From: Novosphingobium sp. | GTDB lineage: Bacteria; Pseudomonadota; Alphaproteobacteria; Sphingomonadales; Sphingomonadaceae | Direction: 5' to 3' | Assembly (NCBI RefSeq): GCF_027531025.1 | Contig: NZ_JAPZQX010000007.1 | Location: 62,001-126,000, forward strand | Length of the DNA stretch: 64,000 bases | Shown here: piece by piece, positions 26,789 to 36,742 of the stretch | How the letters are laid out: every line of letters starts with the position of its first letter | Position numbering within the stretch: position 1 is the first letter of the stretch | Notes under the pieces: generated by a model | Seen by the model: only the letters and a program-made list of their open reading frames with translations | What the model was told of the DNA's origin: nothing | The model's database searches: none | Program-made: the position numbers and the translations under genes

Positions 26789-27249
26789 AGGCTTCTCGTC
26801 ATGCAGATGCTGAACGGGTCAGCGACATAGTCGGCAAATGGCGGGCACTCCGTGAAGCCATGGCTGGCATAGAGCTGCCGCGCCGGGCGGAAGGGTTCGG
26901 GGCGCCCGGTCTCCAGGCTGACGCGGACGTAACCGCGCGCCCGTGCCACTTCGAGCAGGTGCAGCAGGATCGCCTTGCCTGCCCCCTTGCCACGATAATC
27001 CGGGTGGGCGCGCATCGATTTCAGTTCGCCATGATCGGCATCGAGATGCCTGATTGCGCCGCAGGCAGCGAGGTTCGACCCGTCCCAGGCGGAAAAGAAC
27101 GTGACATCGGCCTGGCGCAGTCGCTCAATCGGCATGGCGTGCACGCTTTCGGGGGGCGACCACTGGTGCATTTCATCAAGGTGAAGGCGCAGCAAGCCGC
27201 GAATCTCCGGGCCGGTCAGGTCATCGTCGCGGATGGCATAGGCAATCAT
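26785..27249 (-). CDS. GNAT family N-acetyltransferase (second of a tandem pair)
   Basis: A 154-residue GNAT protein with the acetyl-CoA motif MRAHPDYRGKGAGKAILLHLL and the C-terminal RQLYASHGFTECPPFADYV. Start taken at ATG 27249; an upstream in-frame ATG at 27285 would add 12 residues but falls near a hairpin and has no ribosome site. The two GNAT genes overlap and are not closely similar, so they are a functional rather than a recent duplicate pair (inference). Confidence 0.8.
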   Translation of the reverse strand: MIAYAIRDDDLTGPEIRGLLRLHLDEMHQWSPPESVHAMPIERLRQADVTFFSAWDGSNLAACGAIRHLDADHGELKSMRAHPDYRGKGAGKAILLHLLEVARARGYVRVSLETGRPEPFRPARQLYASHGFTECPPFADYVADPFSICMTRSL

Positions 27250-27278
27250 CGCCGGGCTTGTTTCACGATCCGGCGGCA

Positions 27279-27320
27279 GCCGCAAGCAGGGCCGAAGCAG
27301 AGTTTGACTCTGCCTGCGGC
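27279..27320. other. Nested hairpin in the divergent acetyltransferase promoter region
   Basis: An inner stem GCAGAG / CTCTGC with a five-base loop (27297-27313) lies inside an outer GCCGCA / TGCGGC pair. It is upstream of both divergent genes. No role can be assigned; a leader structure or operator is possible. Confidence 0.3.
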
Positions 27321-27450
27321 CAGGCTTAGCCTCGCGTTACTTGGGGGCGGATTTGCTGTAACAATGGGGTCTCCCGACTCTGAGCCAAAGGCGCGAATTG
27401 TGCCAGCCGGAGGTTGTCATATCCTCGCGCCATAACGAGGAGGGAATGCC

Positions 27451-27897
27451 ATGAAGATGATCCGTAGCGCGGCCGTGCTGGCCGCTTCGATGTCGCTTGC
27501 CTGGGCCATGCCGGCCATGGCGCAGAGTAACCCGATGGCTGGTGGGGAACTGGTCGAGGTGTCCTCGATCACCATCGAAGACGGTCACGGTCTTGACTAT
27601 GCCCGGCACCTGGCCGGGATGTGGCGCCAGCAGCAGGAATACGCCAAGTCGCAAGGCTGGATCACCGGCTATGAAGTGCTGGCCAACGTCAACAAGCGCC
27701 CGGGCGAACCGGACGTGATCCTGGTGGTCCGCTTCAAGTCGATCCCCGATGCCGCGGAAGACGAACGCCGGGCCAAGCAGTTCCGCGACAACGTCAAGCA
27801 GACCGACGCGCAGATGCAGGCTGCATCTGGCGAACGCGCCAAGTATCGCAAGGTGCTGGGTTCGCAACTCTGGCAGGTGCTGAACTTCCGCAACTGA
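27451..27897 (+). CDS. Small secreted protein of unknown function
   Basis: A 148-residue protein with a signal peptide (cleavage after MPAMAQ). The mature part has an alternating helix and strand pattern with VEVSSITIEDGHGLDYARHLAGMWRQ and VILVVRFKSIPDAAED, suggesting a dimeric alpha-beta barrel-like fold. A very good ribosome site (GAGGAGGG) precedes the ATG. It was not recognised as a named family. It converges on the RDD operon with a hairpin between them. Confidence 0.65.
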   Translation: MKMIRSAAVLAASMSLAWAMPAMAQSNPMAGGELVEVSSITIEDGHGLDYARHLAGMWRQQQEYAKSQGWITGYEVLANVNKRPGEPDVILVVRFKSIPDAAEDERRAKQFRDNVKQTDAQMQAASGERAKYRKVLGSQLWQVLNFRN

Positions 27898-27912
27898 TAA
27901 CCCTTCGGGCAG

Positions 27913-27940
27913 GCGGTCGGCAGCCTCAGCTGCCGGCCGC
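27913..27940. terminator. Shared hairpin between convergent genes
   Basis: A 12-base-pair stem with one G-T pair and a CTCA tetraloop lies between the small secreted protein gene and the RDD operon; the RDD stop codon is in the loop. It has no T-run, so it may act as a boundary or RNA end-protecting structure. Confidence 0.45.
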
Positions 27941-28861
27941 GTGCTTGTCGGCCTTGCGTTTGCCCAGCCGCATGCCGGTTTCCAGCCGGGCGCGCAGCTG
28001 GGTATAATAGGCTTCAAGGAAGGCCCGCTCGTCGCCCGCGCCGGGGTGCCAGCCGATCTTGCGACAGATCGCCTCCTGCACCGCCGCCAACGCCTCGGGC
28101 CGGTCCTCGCGCAGCACGCGCTCCAGCGTCTGCAACTCGTATTCGCCATAGACTGCCAGCTCGGCCTCACCGAAGCGGTATTCCGCGCCGGTCGCGGCGC
28201 TGGTGCCCTGGGCGGCACTGGCCCCGGTGCTGAGTGCGGCGGCCAGGCTGGCGCGCGGGGCCTCGATCACCCAGGTTCCGGCGATCAGGTCCCCGGCCCG
28301 CAGCCGGTCGCGGTTGAACACCGGGAACAGCGCGAAGAGCAGGAACCAGCCCGCCGCTGCCCAGCCGACCGGGTCCCATTCAGTCTGGTCGAACTGACCG
28401 AGCAGCATGGTCAGCGGCAGGAACAGTTCGATATCGCGCACCAGGTTGCGGGCTAGGATCATCTCGGGCCGCAATTGTCCGCCATCGCGTGCCGCCACGC
28501 GCAGGCCCAGCGCGCGCTTTCCGGGCGTTGCGCCGCGCGGGCCGAGCTCGAAGTAGAGGAAGTAGCCGTGGCGAAACAGGAACATCACCGCGAACCACAG
28601 CACGGCCAGGAATTCCAGCACCTGCCTTGCTCCGCCCTTGGTCTGGTCGATCTGCCCGCCCAGCACGGTATCGAGTCCCGCCGCACCCAGCGCCAGCACC
28701 AGGGTGGTGACCACGATCACCAGGATCAGCACCAGCAGGTCCATCGCGATCGCGCCAAACCGGCTGCCCCGGCTGGCCAGGGTGACCGGCAGGGCCAGCC
28801 CTTCGGGCGTGACCAGGGTGCGGCGGCGGTCCTTGCGTGGGGGCAGGGTCGCGGCGCTCAT
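27926..28861 (-). CDS. RDD family membrane protein
   Basis: A 311-residue protein. The N-terminal half is an RDD domain with about three membrane helices and the family's Arg/Asp pattern (LASRGSRFGAIAMDLL, RGATPGKRALGLRV, RDRLRAGDLIAGTWVI). The C-terminal third is soluble, with YRFGEAELAVYGEYELQTLERVLRED. It starts in an ATGA overlap with the SpoIIM-like gene and is the last gene of a six-gene unit with DUF58 and MoxR proteins. Molecular role unknown; the unit is thought to concern envelope or stress functions. Confidence 0.85.
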   Translation of the reverse strand: MSAATLPPRKDRRRTLVTPEGLALPVTLASRGSRFGAIAMDLLVLILVIVVTTLVLALGAAGLDTVLGGQIDQTKGGARQVLEFLAVLWFAVMFLFRHGYFLYFELGPRGATPGKRALGLRVAARDGGQLRPEMILARNLVRDIELFLPLTMLLGQFDQTEWDPVGWAAAGWFLLFALFPVFNRDRLRAGDLIAGTWVIEAPRASLAAALSTGASAAQGTSAATGAEYRFGEAELAVYGEYELQTLERVLREDRPEALAAVQEAICRKIGWHPGAGDERAFLEAYYTQLRARLETGMRLGKRKADKHAAGS

Positions 28862-29910
28862 GCGGCCGATCCATTGCCCGCGCGGCGGCGAAACAGGAAG
28901 AAATAGGCCAGCCAGAAGGCCAGCATGGTGCCGCCCACGCCATAGCGCCCGGCGGCATGGTCGATCAGCTGGCGCCCGAACCCTTCGAGGATCGCGGCCA
29001 CCACCATCATCAGCACTACCCCGGCCATGACCACCGCCGCGCGCTCGCCCGCCTCGGCTGCGGCGACCAGCACGGCGCGGTTGCCCGGAAAGGCCATCGA
29101 CCGGCCGACATGCAGCCCGGCCCCGCCCGCCAGCAGGATCGCCAGCAGTTCGGTCGTGCCGTGGATCGCCAGCCAGCCGACGAAATCCCACCCCAGCCCG
29201 GCCTCGAAGAACAGCCACAGCATCGCCCCCAGCCCGGCCGTGTTGTGGACCAGCAGCAGCAGTGGTGGCACGCCGAAGGCAAAGCCCAGGGCAAAGCACA
29301 GGATTGCCACCCCGGCATTGTTGCTGAACAGGCTGGCGGCAAACACGCTCATCCCGTCCTGCCCGGTATTGCCATAGATCGTACCGCGCAGCACCTCGGC
29401 TCTCGCTCCGGGCATGCGCTCGTCAGCAAAGGGGACCAGCGCGTGGTACCAGTCGGGGTCGCTGGCCACGAGCAGCCAGCCGACCAGGGTGCCCGCCACC
29501 ATCAGCGCGAGGGCAACCAGCAGTTCGGGCCAGATTCCGCGCACCGCCGCGCTCCAGCCGCCGCCGAAGAACTGCCGCAACCAGCCCCACAGCCCCAGCC
29601 GTGGGCCATAGACCTGGAACCAGGCGCGGCGCACCAGCGCTTCGAGATAGGCCAGGGTATTGGCATCGAGCGAGGTCTCGCGCGCGACCGACAGGCTGGA
29701 GGCGGCGGTGCGGTACAGCACTGGCAGGGCCAGCACGTCCTCGTCCGACAGGCGGCGCAGACGGCCCTTCTCCATCGCGGTGACGATCGCGTCGAGCCGC
29801 TGCCAGTCCGGCTCGCGGGCCTGGCGGAACCGGTCGGAGCGCAGCGCGGCCGCCTCGATCGCCGCCTGCTGCGCCTGGGCGCGGGTGCCGAACAATCCGA
29901 ACAGTGCCAT
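28858..29910 (-). CDS. SpoIIM-like (stage II sporulation protein M family) membrane protein
   Basis: A 350-residue protein with a soluble N-terminus (to about residue 110) and about six membrane helices, including the family core FSNNAGVAILCFALGFAFGVPPLLLLVHN. Despite the family name there is no link to sporulation in alphaproteobacteria; it co-occurs with RDD, DUF58 and MoxR genes. Start at ATG 29910 with a GGGGA ribosome site; a longer open frame reaches 29982 and overlaps the DUF58 gene. Confidence 0.85.
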   Translation of the reverse strand: MALFGLFGTRAQAQQAAIEAAALRSDRFRQAREPDWQRLDAIVTAMEKGRLRRLSDEDVLALPVLYRTAASSLSVARETSLDANTLAYLEALVRRAWFQVYGPRLGLWGWLRQFFGGGWSAAVRGIWPELLVALALMVAGTLVGWLLVASDPDWYHALVPFADERMPGARAEVLRGTIYGNTGQDGMSVFAASLFSNNAGVAILCFALGFAFGVPPLLLLVHNTAGLGAMLWLFFEAGLGWDFVGWLAIHGTTELLAILLAGGAGLHVGRSMAFPGNRAVLVAAAEAGERAAVVMAGVVLMMVVAAILEGFGRQLIDHAAGRYGVGGTMLAFWLAYFFLFRRRAGNGSAA

Positions 29911-29938
29911 CAGCGTCCCCCGCCGGTTGGGTCGTGCC

Positions 29939-31303
29939 TCATCCGATTGCCCCCCGCGCCTTGATCGCGAGGTAGGCATCAATCAGCCGCATCCCGATCC
30001 GGTCATGCGGGGCCTCGATCACGTCCACCCCCAGTGCCCGCAGGCGTGAGAGCACCAGCGCTCGCTGCCTGAGCAGGGCATCGGCACCGACCGCCATGGC
30101 CAGCGCCTGCTCGTCCTGCGGGGCGGCGGTAGCCATGCTGTCCAGTTCGGCATCGGCCAGGGTCACGAACAGCACCAGGTGGCGGCTGGTCAACCGTCCG
30201 ATCGATTCGATCATCAGTTCGGCGCTGGTCGGATCGGTGAAGTCGGAAAAGACCACCACCATCGAGCGGCGCTGCAGCTGGCTGGCGAGGGTGGCAAGGG
30301 CCAGGGTGAAGTTGGGTTCCTGCGGCTGGTATTCCAGCCCGGCTGCCGCCTGTTGCAGCCGCCGGAAGGCGCGGCTGTCGGTAACGAAGGGGGTAAACAG
30401 CTGCGGCCGCGCGGCAAAGCCGTACAGCGCGACCTTGTCCCCGCCCTTCAGGGCGACATAGGCGGCGGTCAGCGCGGCGGTGATTGCCCGGTCAAGCCGG
30501 GGCAAGCCAGGGTCTTCGCTGCCCGCTGGCCCGCCCGCTGGCCCACCCACGGGTTCGCACATCGCCTGACCGCAATCGAAGGCGAAGACGATCTGGTTGT
30601 TGCGCTCGGCCTCGAATTCCTTGGCATAGAGCCGGGCGTGGCGGGCGCTGGCTTTCCAGTCGATCCGGCGGCGATCCATCCCCGGCTCGTAATCGGCCAG
30701 CGCCTCGAACTGGGTGCCCTCGCCGCGAATGCGCCGGGCAACCAGGCCGAACTGGGCGTCCTTCAGGAAGGTCTGGAGCGTGGGGGAGCGGACCGGCGCG
30801 ACATTGGGCCAGACCCGCACCGCGCGGTCGATTGGCACCTCGCGCTGGCGCGCACCCAACCCCAGCGGCCCGGTCCAGCGCAGCCACAGCCGCTCGACCA
30901 GCCCGGTCCCGCGCCGGCTGGGCACGAACCGCGCTGTGCCGTGCCAGCTGTCCCCCGCCTGGGCCAGCGCCAGGGTGGTCCGCCCGCCGGGGAACAGCCG
31001 CGGATCGCCCTCCAGCGCCGCCTCGATCCGGTGCGGCCAGCCGCGCGCGGCGGGCAGGCGGGCGGCGATCTCGCCCGCTTCGCCCACCTCGGTATCGCCG
31101 GGCAGGGTCAGGCCCACTTCGCTGCCGGAACCGGCCAGCACGGCGTCGAGCAGGACCAGCGCCAGGACGATCAGGGCCAGCACCGGGGCCACTACCCACA
31201 GGCCCGGCGCGGTCGCGGCCACCAGCAGCGCGACCGGCGCCAGCCCGGCCGCGACCAGCGCGGCGCGGCCTGTCGGCACGATCCAGGCCCGCCCGGCGGC
31301 CAT
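29939..31303 (-). CDS. DUF58 domain protein
   Basis: A 454-residue protein with two N-terminal membrane helices and a C-terminal DUF58/vWA-like domain. The diagnostic stretch is RRIDWKASARHARLYAKEFE followed by IVFAFDCGQ. DUF58 proteins normally pair with MoxR ATPases, and here the MoxR gene ends two bases before. The start is the ATG at 31301-31303; the open frame extends further upstream but antisense to nothing useful and inside the MoxR gene. Confidence 0.87.
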   Translation of the reverse strand: MAAGRAWIVPTGRAALVAAGLAPVALLVAATAPGLWVVAPVLALIVLALVLLDAVLAGSGSEVGLTLPGDTEVGEAGEIAARLPAARGWPHRIEAALEGDPRLFPGGRTTLALAQAGDSWHGTARFVPSRRGTGLVERLWLRWTGPLGLGARQREVPIDRAVRVWPNVAPVRSPTLQTFLKDAQFGLVARRIRGEGTQFEALADYEPGMDRRRIDWKASARHARLYAKEFEAERNNQIVFAFDCGQAMCEPVGGPAGGPAGSEDPGLPRLDRAITAALTAAYVALKGGDKVALYGFAARPQLFTPFVTDSRAFRRLQQAAAGLEYQPQEPNFTLALATLASQLQRRSMVVVFSDFTDPTSAELMIESIGRLTSRHLVLFVTLADAELDSMATAAPQDEQALAMAVGADALLRQRALVLSRLRALGVDVIEAPHDRIGMRLIDAYLAIKARGAIG

Positions 31304-31305
31304 GG

Positions 31306-32288
<983 letters not shown>

Positions 32289-32292
<4 letters not shown>

Positions 32293-33608
32293 CGTTTCAG
32301 GGTCCTTTCGAGCGAATGGAGCACTTGCGCCGCCTCGACCAGTTCGGCCGGACGGCGCGCCGCGCGCATTGTGGCGGCGGCGGTGGAAAAAGGCGTGGCG
32401 CTGGCATCGCGGGCGGCCAGCGCGCGGTCGATCGCCGCTTCGGTGGCGGCGGGATCGAGTCGGTGCGGCAGGGCCAGCGCCCGCGCGATCCGTTCGCGCG
32501 CGGCATCGGCATAGGGCTGGCCCGCCAGGTGCAGCCGCCCGGCCCGGCGCAGCAGCGCGGCGGCGTTGCTCACCAGCGCCTGCTTGCCAAAGGCCAGCGC
32601 CGGTCCGTTGGCGAGCGGTGGGCCAAAGCGCAGGAAGGCCCGCCAGCCCAGCACTAGAGCGGCCAGCAGCAGGCACAGCGTGGCGGCCAGGAACGGCGGC
32701 TGGAAGGCCAGGGTCAACAGGTTGCTGGACCGGGCGAAGCCGTTGAAGGTGAGGTCGAAAGTGACCCCGTCGTGCCCCTCGTGATTGTCGAGCGCTGCCC
32801 GGACCAGCCGTTCGCCCAGCGCGGCATTGACCGCATCGCCCAGGCCATAATTGTTGAGCAGGTCTGGTTCGAACACCAGGATCACCGGGTGGATGTCGGG
32901 ATCGATCTCACCCTCGTCGTCCGGTACCGGTTCGGGGGCGGTTCCCACTGCCAGGGCGCGCAGCGCGGGGTAGTCTCCCGCATCGTTGAGATAGCCGGCC
33001 AGGATCCGGCCATCCTGTTCGCCCACCACCAGCGGCACCAGCCCCGGCCCCTGCCCCGACAAGACGTTTTCCGAACTGGGCAGCTCCCCACCCAGCCCTA
33101 ATCCGCGCCAGCGGGCTGGCTGCCCCCCCGCCCGCATCGGCGCAAGTCGCACTTGCAGGCCGTTCTCGAAGCCTTCCCAGCGCGGCGGCTCGGGGTCGGT
33201 GATTTCCACCCAGCCGCGCTTGAACACCTTGCTGCGGCGCGGCACCGGCTGGCCGGTCCATTTCGGGGTCACCACCAGGGTCGGCCCCATGTAGCGGCGC
33301 TGGGTGACCAGCTGCGCAATCGCCGCGCCATCGGCCTCGCGTGGCGGGGTCAGGATCAGCAGGTCGTCCTGTTGCAGCGCGCGCGGGGTGCGGGCGAAGG
33401 CCACCGGCTGGCCGCGCTGCTCAAGGTAGGCGGCCAACGCGGCATAGCCAGTCAGCCCCTTGCTGGCTCCGTGGGCCTGGCCGTCGTTGGCCTGGTTGTT
33501 GCCCAGCCCGGCGCCGATCAACCACAGCAGTAGCACGAACAGCAGACCGCCGCCCAGCACCAGCGCCAGCACGGCGCGGGGGGAAAAGGGGGATCGCCCC
33601 GCGCTCAT
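32289..33608 (-). CDS. DUF4350 domain membrane protein
   Basis: A 439-residue protein with a membrane helix near the N-terminus (residues 11-30), a DUF4350 alpha-beta domain ([24 protein letters not shown]) and a second helix near residue 300 ([17 protein letters not shown]). It is a regular neighbour of MoxR and DUF58 genes. It overlaps the genes on both sides by four bases, which shows tight translational coupling. Function unknown. Confidence 0.82.
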
Positions 33609-34255
33609 CCCGCTGTCATCGGCAAGCGGGCCAGCGCGAATTCGGCATAGGCCGCGCGGGCCTCGTGCCAATCGGCCGCGTCCAGCGGGTGCAGGGCATA
33701 GCGGCTGCGCTCGACCATCCGGGCCAGCGCCGCAAAGGCGGTCCGCGCCGCATCGGGCAGGGCCGGCAGGTGCGCCAGCTCGCGCGCGGTGCTGGCCGGG
33801 CGGACCCATTCGGCCCGCGCGGCGGCAATCTGGCTTACCGAGCGGCGCAGCAGGAGGTGCGTCGCCTCGTCATAGCGCCCTGCGGCGGCGAGGGCATCGG
33901 CGTCTTCCAGCAGCGCCTCGGCCTCGGCCCGGTCAGGCCGCCACTCGGAGGCAGGGTCTTCGGCGCGCGGCCGGGACCGCCCCAGCAGCGGTCCGATCAA
34001 TTGCCAGGCCATGTAGAGCGCCAGCGCGACGAAGAAGGCCAGCAGCACCCATTGAAGCACCGGCCAGGCCCCGGCAAAGCCTTCACCCAGGGCGCTCAGC
34101 AGGTCTTTCAGCCATTGCGGGTCCGGTCGGACCGGTTCGGGCGGCACGGTAACCGGGGCAAACTGGATCGTTTCGTCGCCGCGCACGGCGCGCCAGGCCT
34201 GTTCGGCTTGCCCCGCGGCTTCGGCTCCCGTGATCGCTGCCCCTGGATTGCTCAC
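33605..34255 (-). CDS. DUF4129 domain membrane protein
   Basis: A 216-residue protein with one central membrane helix (about residues 66-90) and a C-terminal DUF4129 helical domain (EAEALLEDADALAAAGRYDEATHLLLRRSV, then RYALHPLDAADWHEARAAYAEF). It starts with GTG and is the first gene of the six-gene unit. The pheA stop lies 46 bases upstream, so read-through from the carotenoid operon is possible. Confidence 0.8.
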   Translation of the reverse strand: MSNPGAAITGAEAAGQAEQAWRAVRGDETIQFAPVTVPPEPVRPDPQWLKDLLSALGEGFAGAWPVLQWVLLAFFVALALYMAWQLIGPLLGRSRPRAEDPASEWRPDRAEAEALLEDADALAAAGRYDEATHLLLRRSVSQIAAARAEWVRPASTARELAHLPALPDAARTAFAALARMVERSRYALHPLDAADWHEARAAYAEFALARLPMTAG

Positions 34256-34301
34256 CGCTCAGGTGGTGGCACGGCGCCGGGGCCGGCGCAATGCCCCGCG
34301 G

Positions 34302-35195
34302 TCAGCCGCGCGCGCGTTCCTGCGGATAGGTGCCGAGGATCCGCAACTCCTTGCAATGAAAGGCCAGTTCATCAAGCGCCCGGTCCACCGCCGGATCGCC
34401 CGGCGCGCCGACGATATCGGCATAGAACCGGGTCGCCGCAAAGCTGGCACCCTTCTGGTAGCTTTCCAGCTTGGTCATGTTGACACCGTTGGTGGCGAAG
34501 CCACCCAGCGCCTTGTAGAGCGCAGCCGGAATGTTCTTCACCTCGAAGACGAAGGTGGTCATCGTGGTCTGGCCGACAAGGCCAGCCGGATCGCGCGGTT
34601 CGCGCGCCAGCACGACGAAGCGCGTCATGTTGTCGGCCGCGTCCTCGACGTTTTCGGCAATGATCTTGAGGCCATAGAGCTCGGCCGCGATTTTCGGCGC
34701 GATCGCGCAGGCGTCGGGATCGCCCTGTTCCGCGACGAAGGCCGCCGCCCCGGCGGTATCGGCATAGGCCAGCGGCACGATCCCCCGCTCGCGCAGGAAG
34801 AAGCGCGACTGGCCCAGCGCCTGCGGGTGCGAGTAGCAGGCCTTGAAGGGGCCATCGCCGACGGCCATCAGATCGTGGTGGATCGCCATGAAGTGCTCGC
34901 CGACGATCGACAGGCCGGATTCGGGCAGCAGGAAATGGATGTCCGCCACCCGGCCATGCTGCGAATTCTCGATCGGGATGATCGCCCGGCCGGCCCGCCC
35001 ATCCTTCACCGCTTCCAGCGCGTCCTCGAAGCTGAAGCAGGGCAATGGCAGGCAATCGGGGGCATATTCGGTCGCGGCGCGATGGCCGTTGCAGCCCGGC
35101 GCGCCCTGGAACGACACCGCGCGCGCCGGTTCGGCCGCGGCGGCGCGGACCATTTCCTCAACTCGGGCGAGCGCGGGGGCGGGATAGGAATGCAT
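34302..35195 (-). CDS. pheA: Prephenate dehydratase
   Basis: Converts prephenate to phenylpyruvate in phenylalanine synthesis. The 297-residue protein has the periplasmic-binding-like catalytic domain (SFQGAPGCNGHRAA, IPIENSQHGRVAD, the NMTRFVVL active-site Thr-Arg-Phe) and a C-terminal ACT domain (TTFVFEVKNIPAALYKALGGFATNGVNMTKLESYQKG) for phenylalanine control. The usual ESRP in the ACT part is ESYQ here. It is the monofunctional form, without chorismate mutase. It follows crtB by 12 bases. Confidence 0.95.
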   Translation of the reverse strand: MHSYPAPALARVEEMVRAAAAEPARAVSFQGAPGCNGHRAATEYAPDCLPLPCFSFEDALEAVKDGRAGRAIIPIENSQHGRVADIHFLLPESGLSIVGEHFMAIHHDLMAVGDGPFKACYSHPQALGQSRFFLRERGIVPLAYADTAGAAAFVAEQGDPDACAIAPKIAAELYGLKIIAENVEDAADNMTRFVVLAREPRDPAGLVGQTTMTTFVFEVKNIPAALYKALGGFATNGVNMTKLESYQKGASFAATRFYADIVGAPGDPAVDRALDELAFHCKELRILGTYPQERARG

Positions 35196-35207
35196 GACGC
35201 GAAGCCC

Positions 35208-36164
35208 CTAGGCCGCACGGGCGCGCTCTGCAAGCTGGCGGCGCAGATAGGGCCGCACCGGATCGCGGCGCGGCGCGGGCAGGGCGGACTGGCCCAGCGC
35301 CTTCAGCACGTGGCCCAGCTTGGCCATGGTCGAGGTGGTGACGCGGTGATCCCAGGCCTGGGCCCCCGCCTGATCCACCTTGCGCCCGATCGCGCCATAG
35401 ATGCCCGCTGCGGCCAGCACGGCCCAGCGCTGGCGAAAGCCCAGCCGCGCCGCGCCGATCCGGGCCGAGGCCTCGTAATGCCGGGCCATGTGGCACATCC
35501 GGTGGACCAGCGGCACCAGTGCCTGGCGATAGCGCGGCTTCATCTGCTCGCCCGGCGGGATATCGGCGGCGACCAGCCATTCGAGCGGCAGGTAGCAGCG
35601 CCCGGCGGCGTCATCTTCCGAAAGATCGCGGGCAATATTGGACAGCTGGAAGGCGAGGCCCAGGTCGCAGGCCCGGTCAAGCGTGTCCTCGTCATCCGGG
35701 CTGACCCCCATGACCACGGCCATCATCACCCCCACGGCCCCGGCCACATGGAAGCAATAGCGCAACAGGTCGATCTCCTCGCGCGGGCGCCAGTCGGCGG
35801 CATCGAGGGCGAAGCCGGCGATCACGTCCTCGGCCATGGCGCGGGTGATCCCGGTTTCGCGCGCGACCAGGCCAAAGGCATCGAAGGCGGGATCGCCGGT
35901 GGCCTCGCCGTTCAGGGCCCGGTCGGTCAGGTCGCGGATCATGGCGAGGCGCGCGGGCGCACCGGCCTGAGACCCCAGTGTGCCGCCATGGTCCTGGTCA
36001 TCGGCCAGGTCGTCGCAGCGGCGGCACCAGGCGTAAAGCAGCCAGACCCGCTCGCGCGTGGTCCGGTCAAACAGGCGGCTGGCGGCGGCAAAGCTTTTCG
36101 AGCCGCGCACGATGGAGAGGCGCGCCGCCTCGACCAGCGCGGCGCGATCCGCGCGGTCTGTCAC
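35208..36164 (-). CDS. crtB: Phytoene synthase
   Basis: Joins two geranylgeranyl diphosphates to phytoene, the first committed carotenoid step. The 318-residue protein has the trans-prenyl synthase Asp motifs CRRCDDLADD and QLSNIARDLSEDDAAGRCYLP (second DxxxD) and the SKSFAAASRLF start motif. Start is GTG 36164, forming a GTGA overlap with the LOG-family gene stop. A squalene or hydroxysqualene synthase is excluded mainly by its place with crtI and crtY. Confidence 0.92.
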   Translation of the reverse strand: MTDRADRAALVEAARLSIVRGSKSFAAASRLFDRTTRERVWLLYAWCRRCDDLADDQDHGGTLGSQAGAPARLAMIRDLTDRALNGEATGDPAFDAFGLVARETGITRAMAEDVIAGFALDAADWRPREEIDLLRYCFHVAGAVGVMMAVVMGVSPDDEDTLDRACDLGLAFQLSNIARDLSEDDAAGRCYLPLEWLVAADIPPGEQMKPRYRQALVPLVHRMCHMARHYEASARIGAARLGFRQRWAVLAAAGIYGAIGRKVDQAGAQAWDHRVTTSTMAKLGHVLKALGQSALPAPRRDPVRPYLRRQLAERARAA

Positions 36165-36742
36165 AAATCGGAGGCCTTCATCGCGAAAATCGGCGTGTGC
36201 GGTTCGTGCGCGGCCATGCGCGTCAGCAGCAGGTCCAGCTCGGTCTCGGCGATGATGATGCCCTGGTGGGCAGGGCGGATGAAGCCCACTTCCACCATGT
36301 GGCGGTTGAAGGCCAGCAGGTGATCGTAGAACCCGAAGGCATTGAGCAGGCCCACCGGCTTGGTGTGATAGCCCAGCTGCGCCCAGCTGACCGCTTCCCA
36401 CAGCTCGTCCATCGTGCCCACCCCGCCGGGGATGGTCAGGAACCCGTCGGACAGTTCGGTGAAAGCCAGCTTGCGCTCATGCATTCCGGAAACGACGTGC
36501 AGTTCGGTGCAGCCGCGATGCGCCACTTCGGAACTGACCAGGGCTTCGGGGATTACCCCGATGACTTCGCCGCCGGCCGCCAGCGCAGCATCGGCCACGG
36601 CGCCCATCAGGCCCAGCCGGCCACCGCCATAGACCAAGCCGATCTCGCGGTCAGCCAGGGTGCGGCCGACTTCGGTGGCGAGTTCGAGGTAGCGCGAATC
36701 CGCCGGGCTGGCCGATCCGCAGTACACCGCAATCCGTTTCAC
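36161..36742 (-). CDS. LOG family protein (TIGR00730, nucleoside-5'-monophosphate phosphoribohydrolase-like)
   Basis: A 193-residue Rossmann-fold protein with the LOG signature PGGVGTMDELWEAVSWAQLG and the upstream VYGGGRLGLMGAVADAAL. The family cleaves AMP or cytokinin ribotides to free base and ribose 5-phosphate. The GTG start and the stop overlap crtI and crtB by four bases each, so it is embedded in the carotenoid operon. The link to carotenoids may be only expression-related. Confidence 0.88.
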   Translation of the reverse strand: MKRIAVYCGSASPADSRYLELATEVGRTLADREIGLVYGGGRLGLMGAVADAALAAGGEVIGVIPEALVSSEVAHRGCTELHVVSGMHERKLAFTELSDGFLTIPGGVGTMDELWEAVSWAQLGYHTKPVGLLNAFGFYDHLLAFNRHMVEVGFIRPAHQGIIIAETELDLLLTRMAAHEPHTPIFAMKASDL

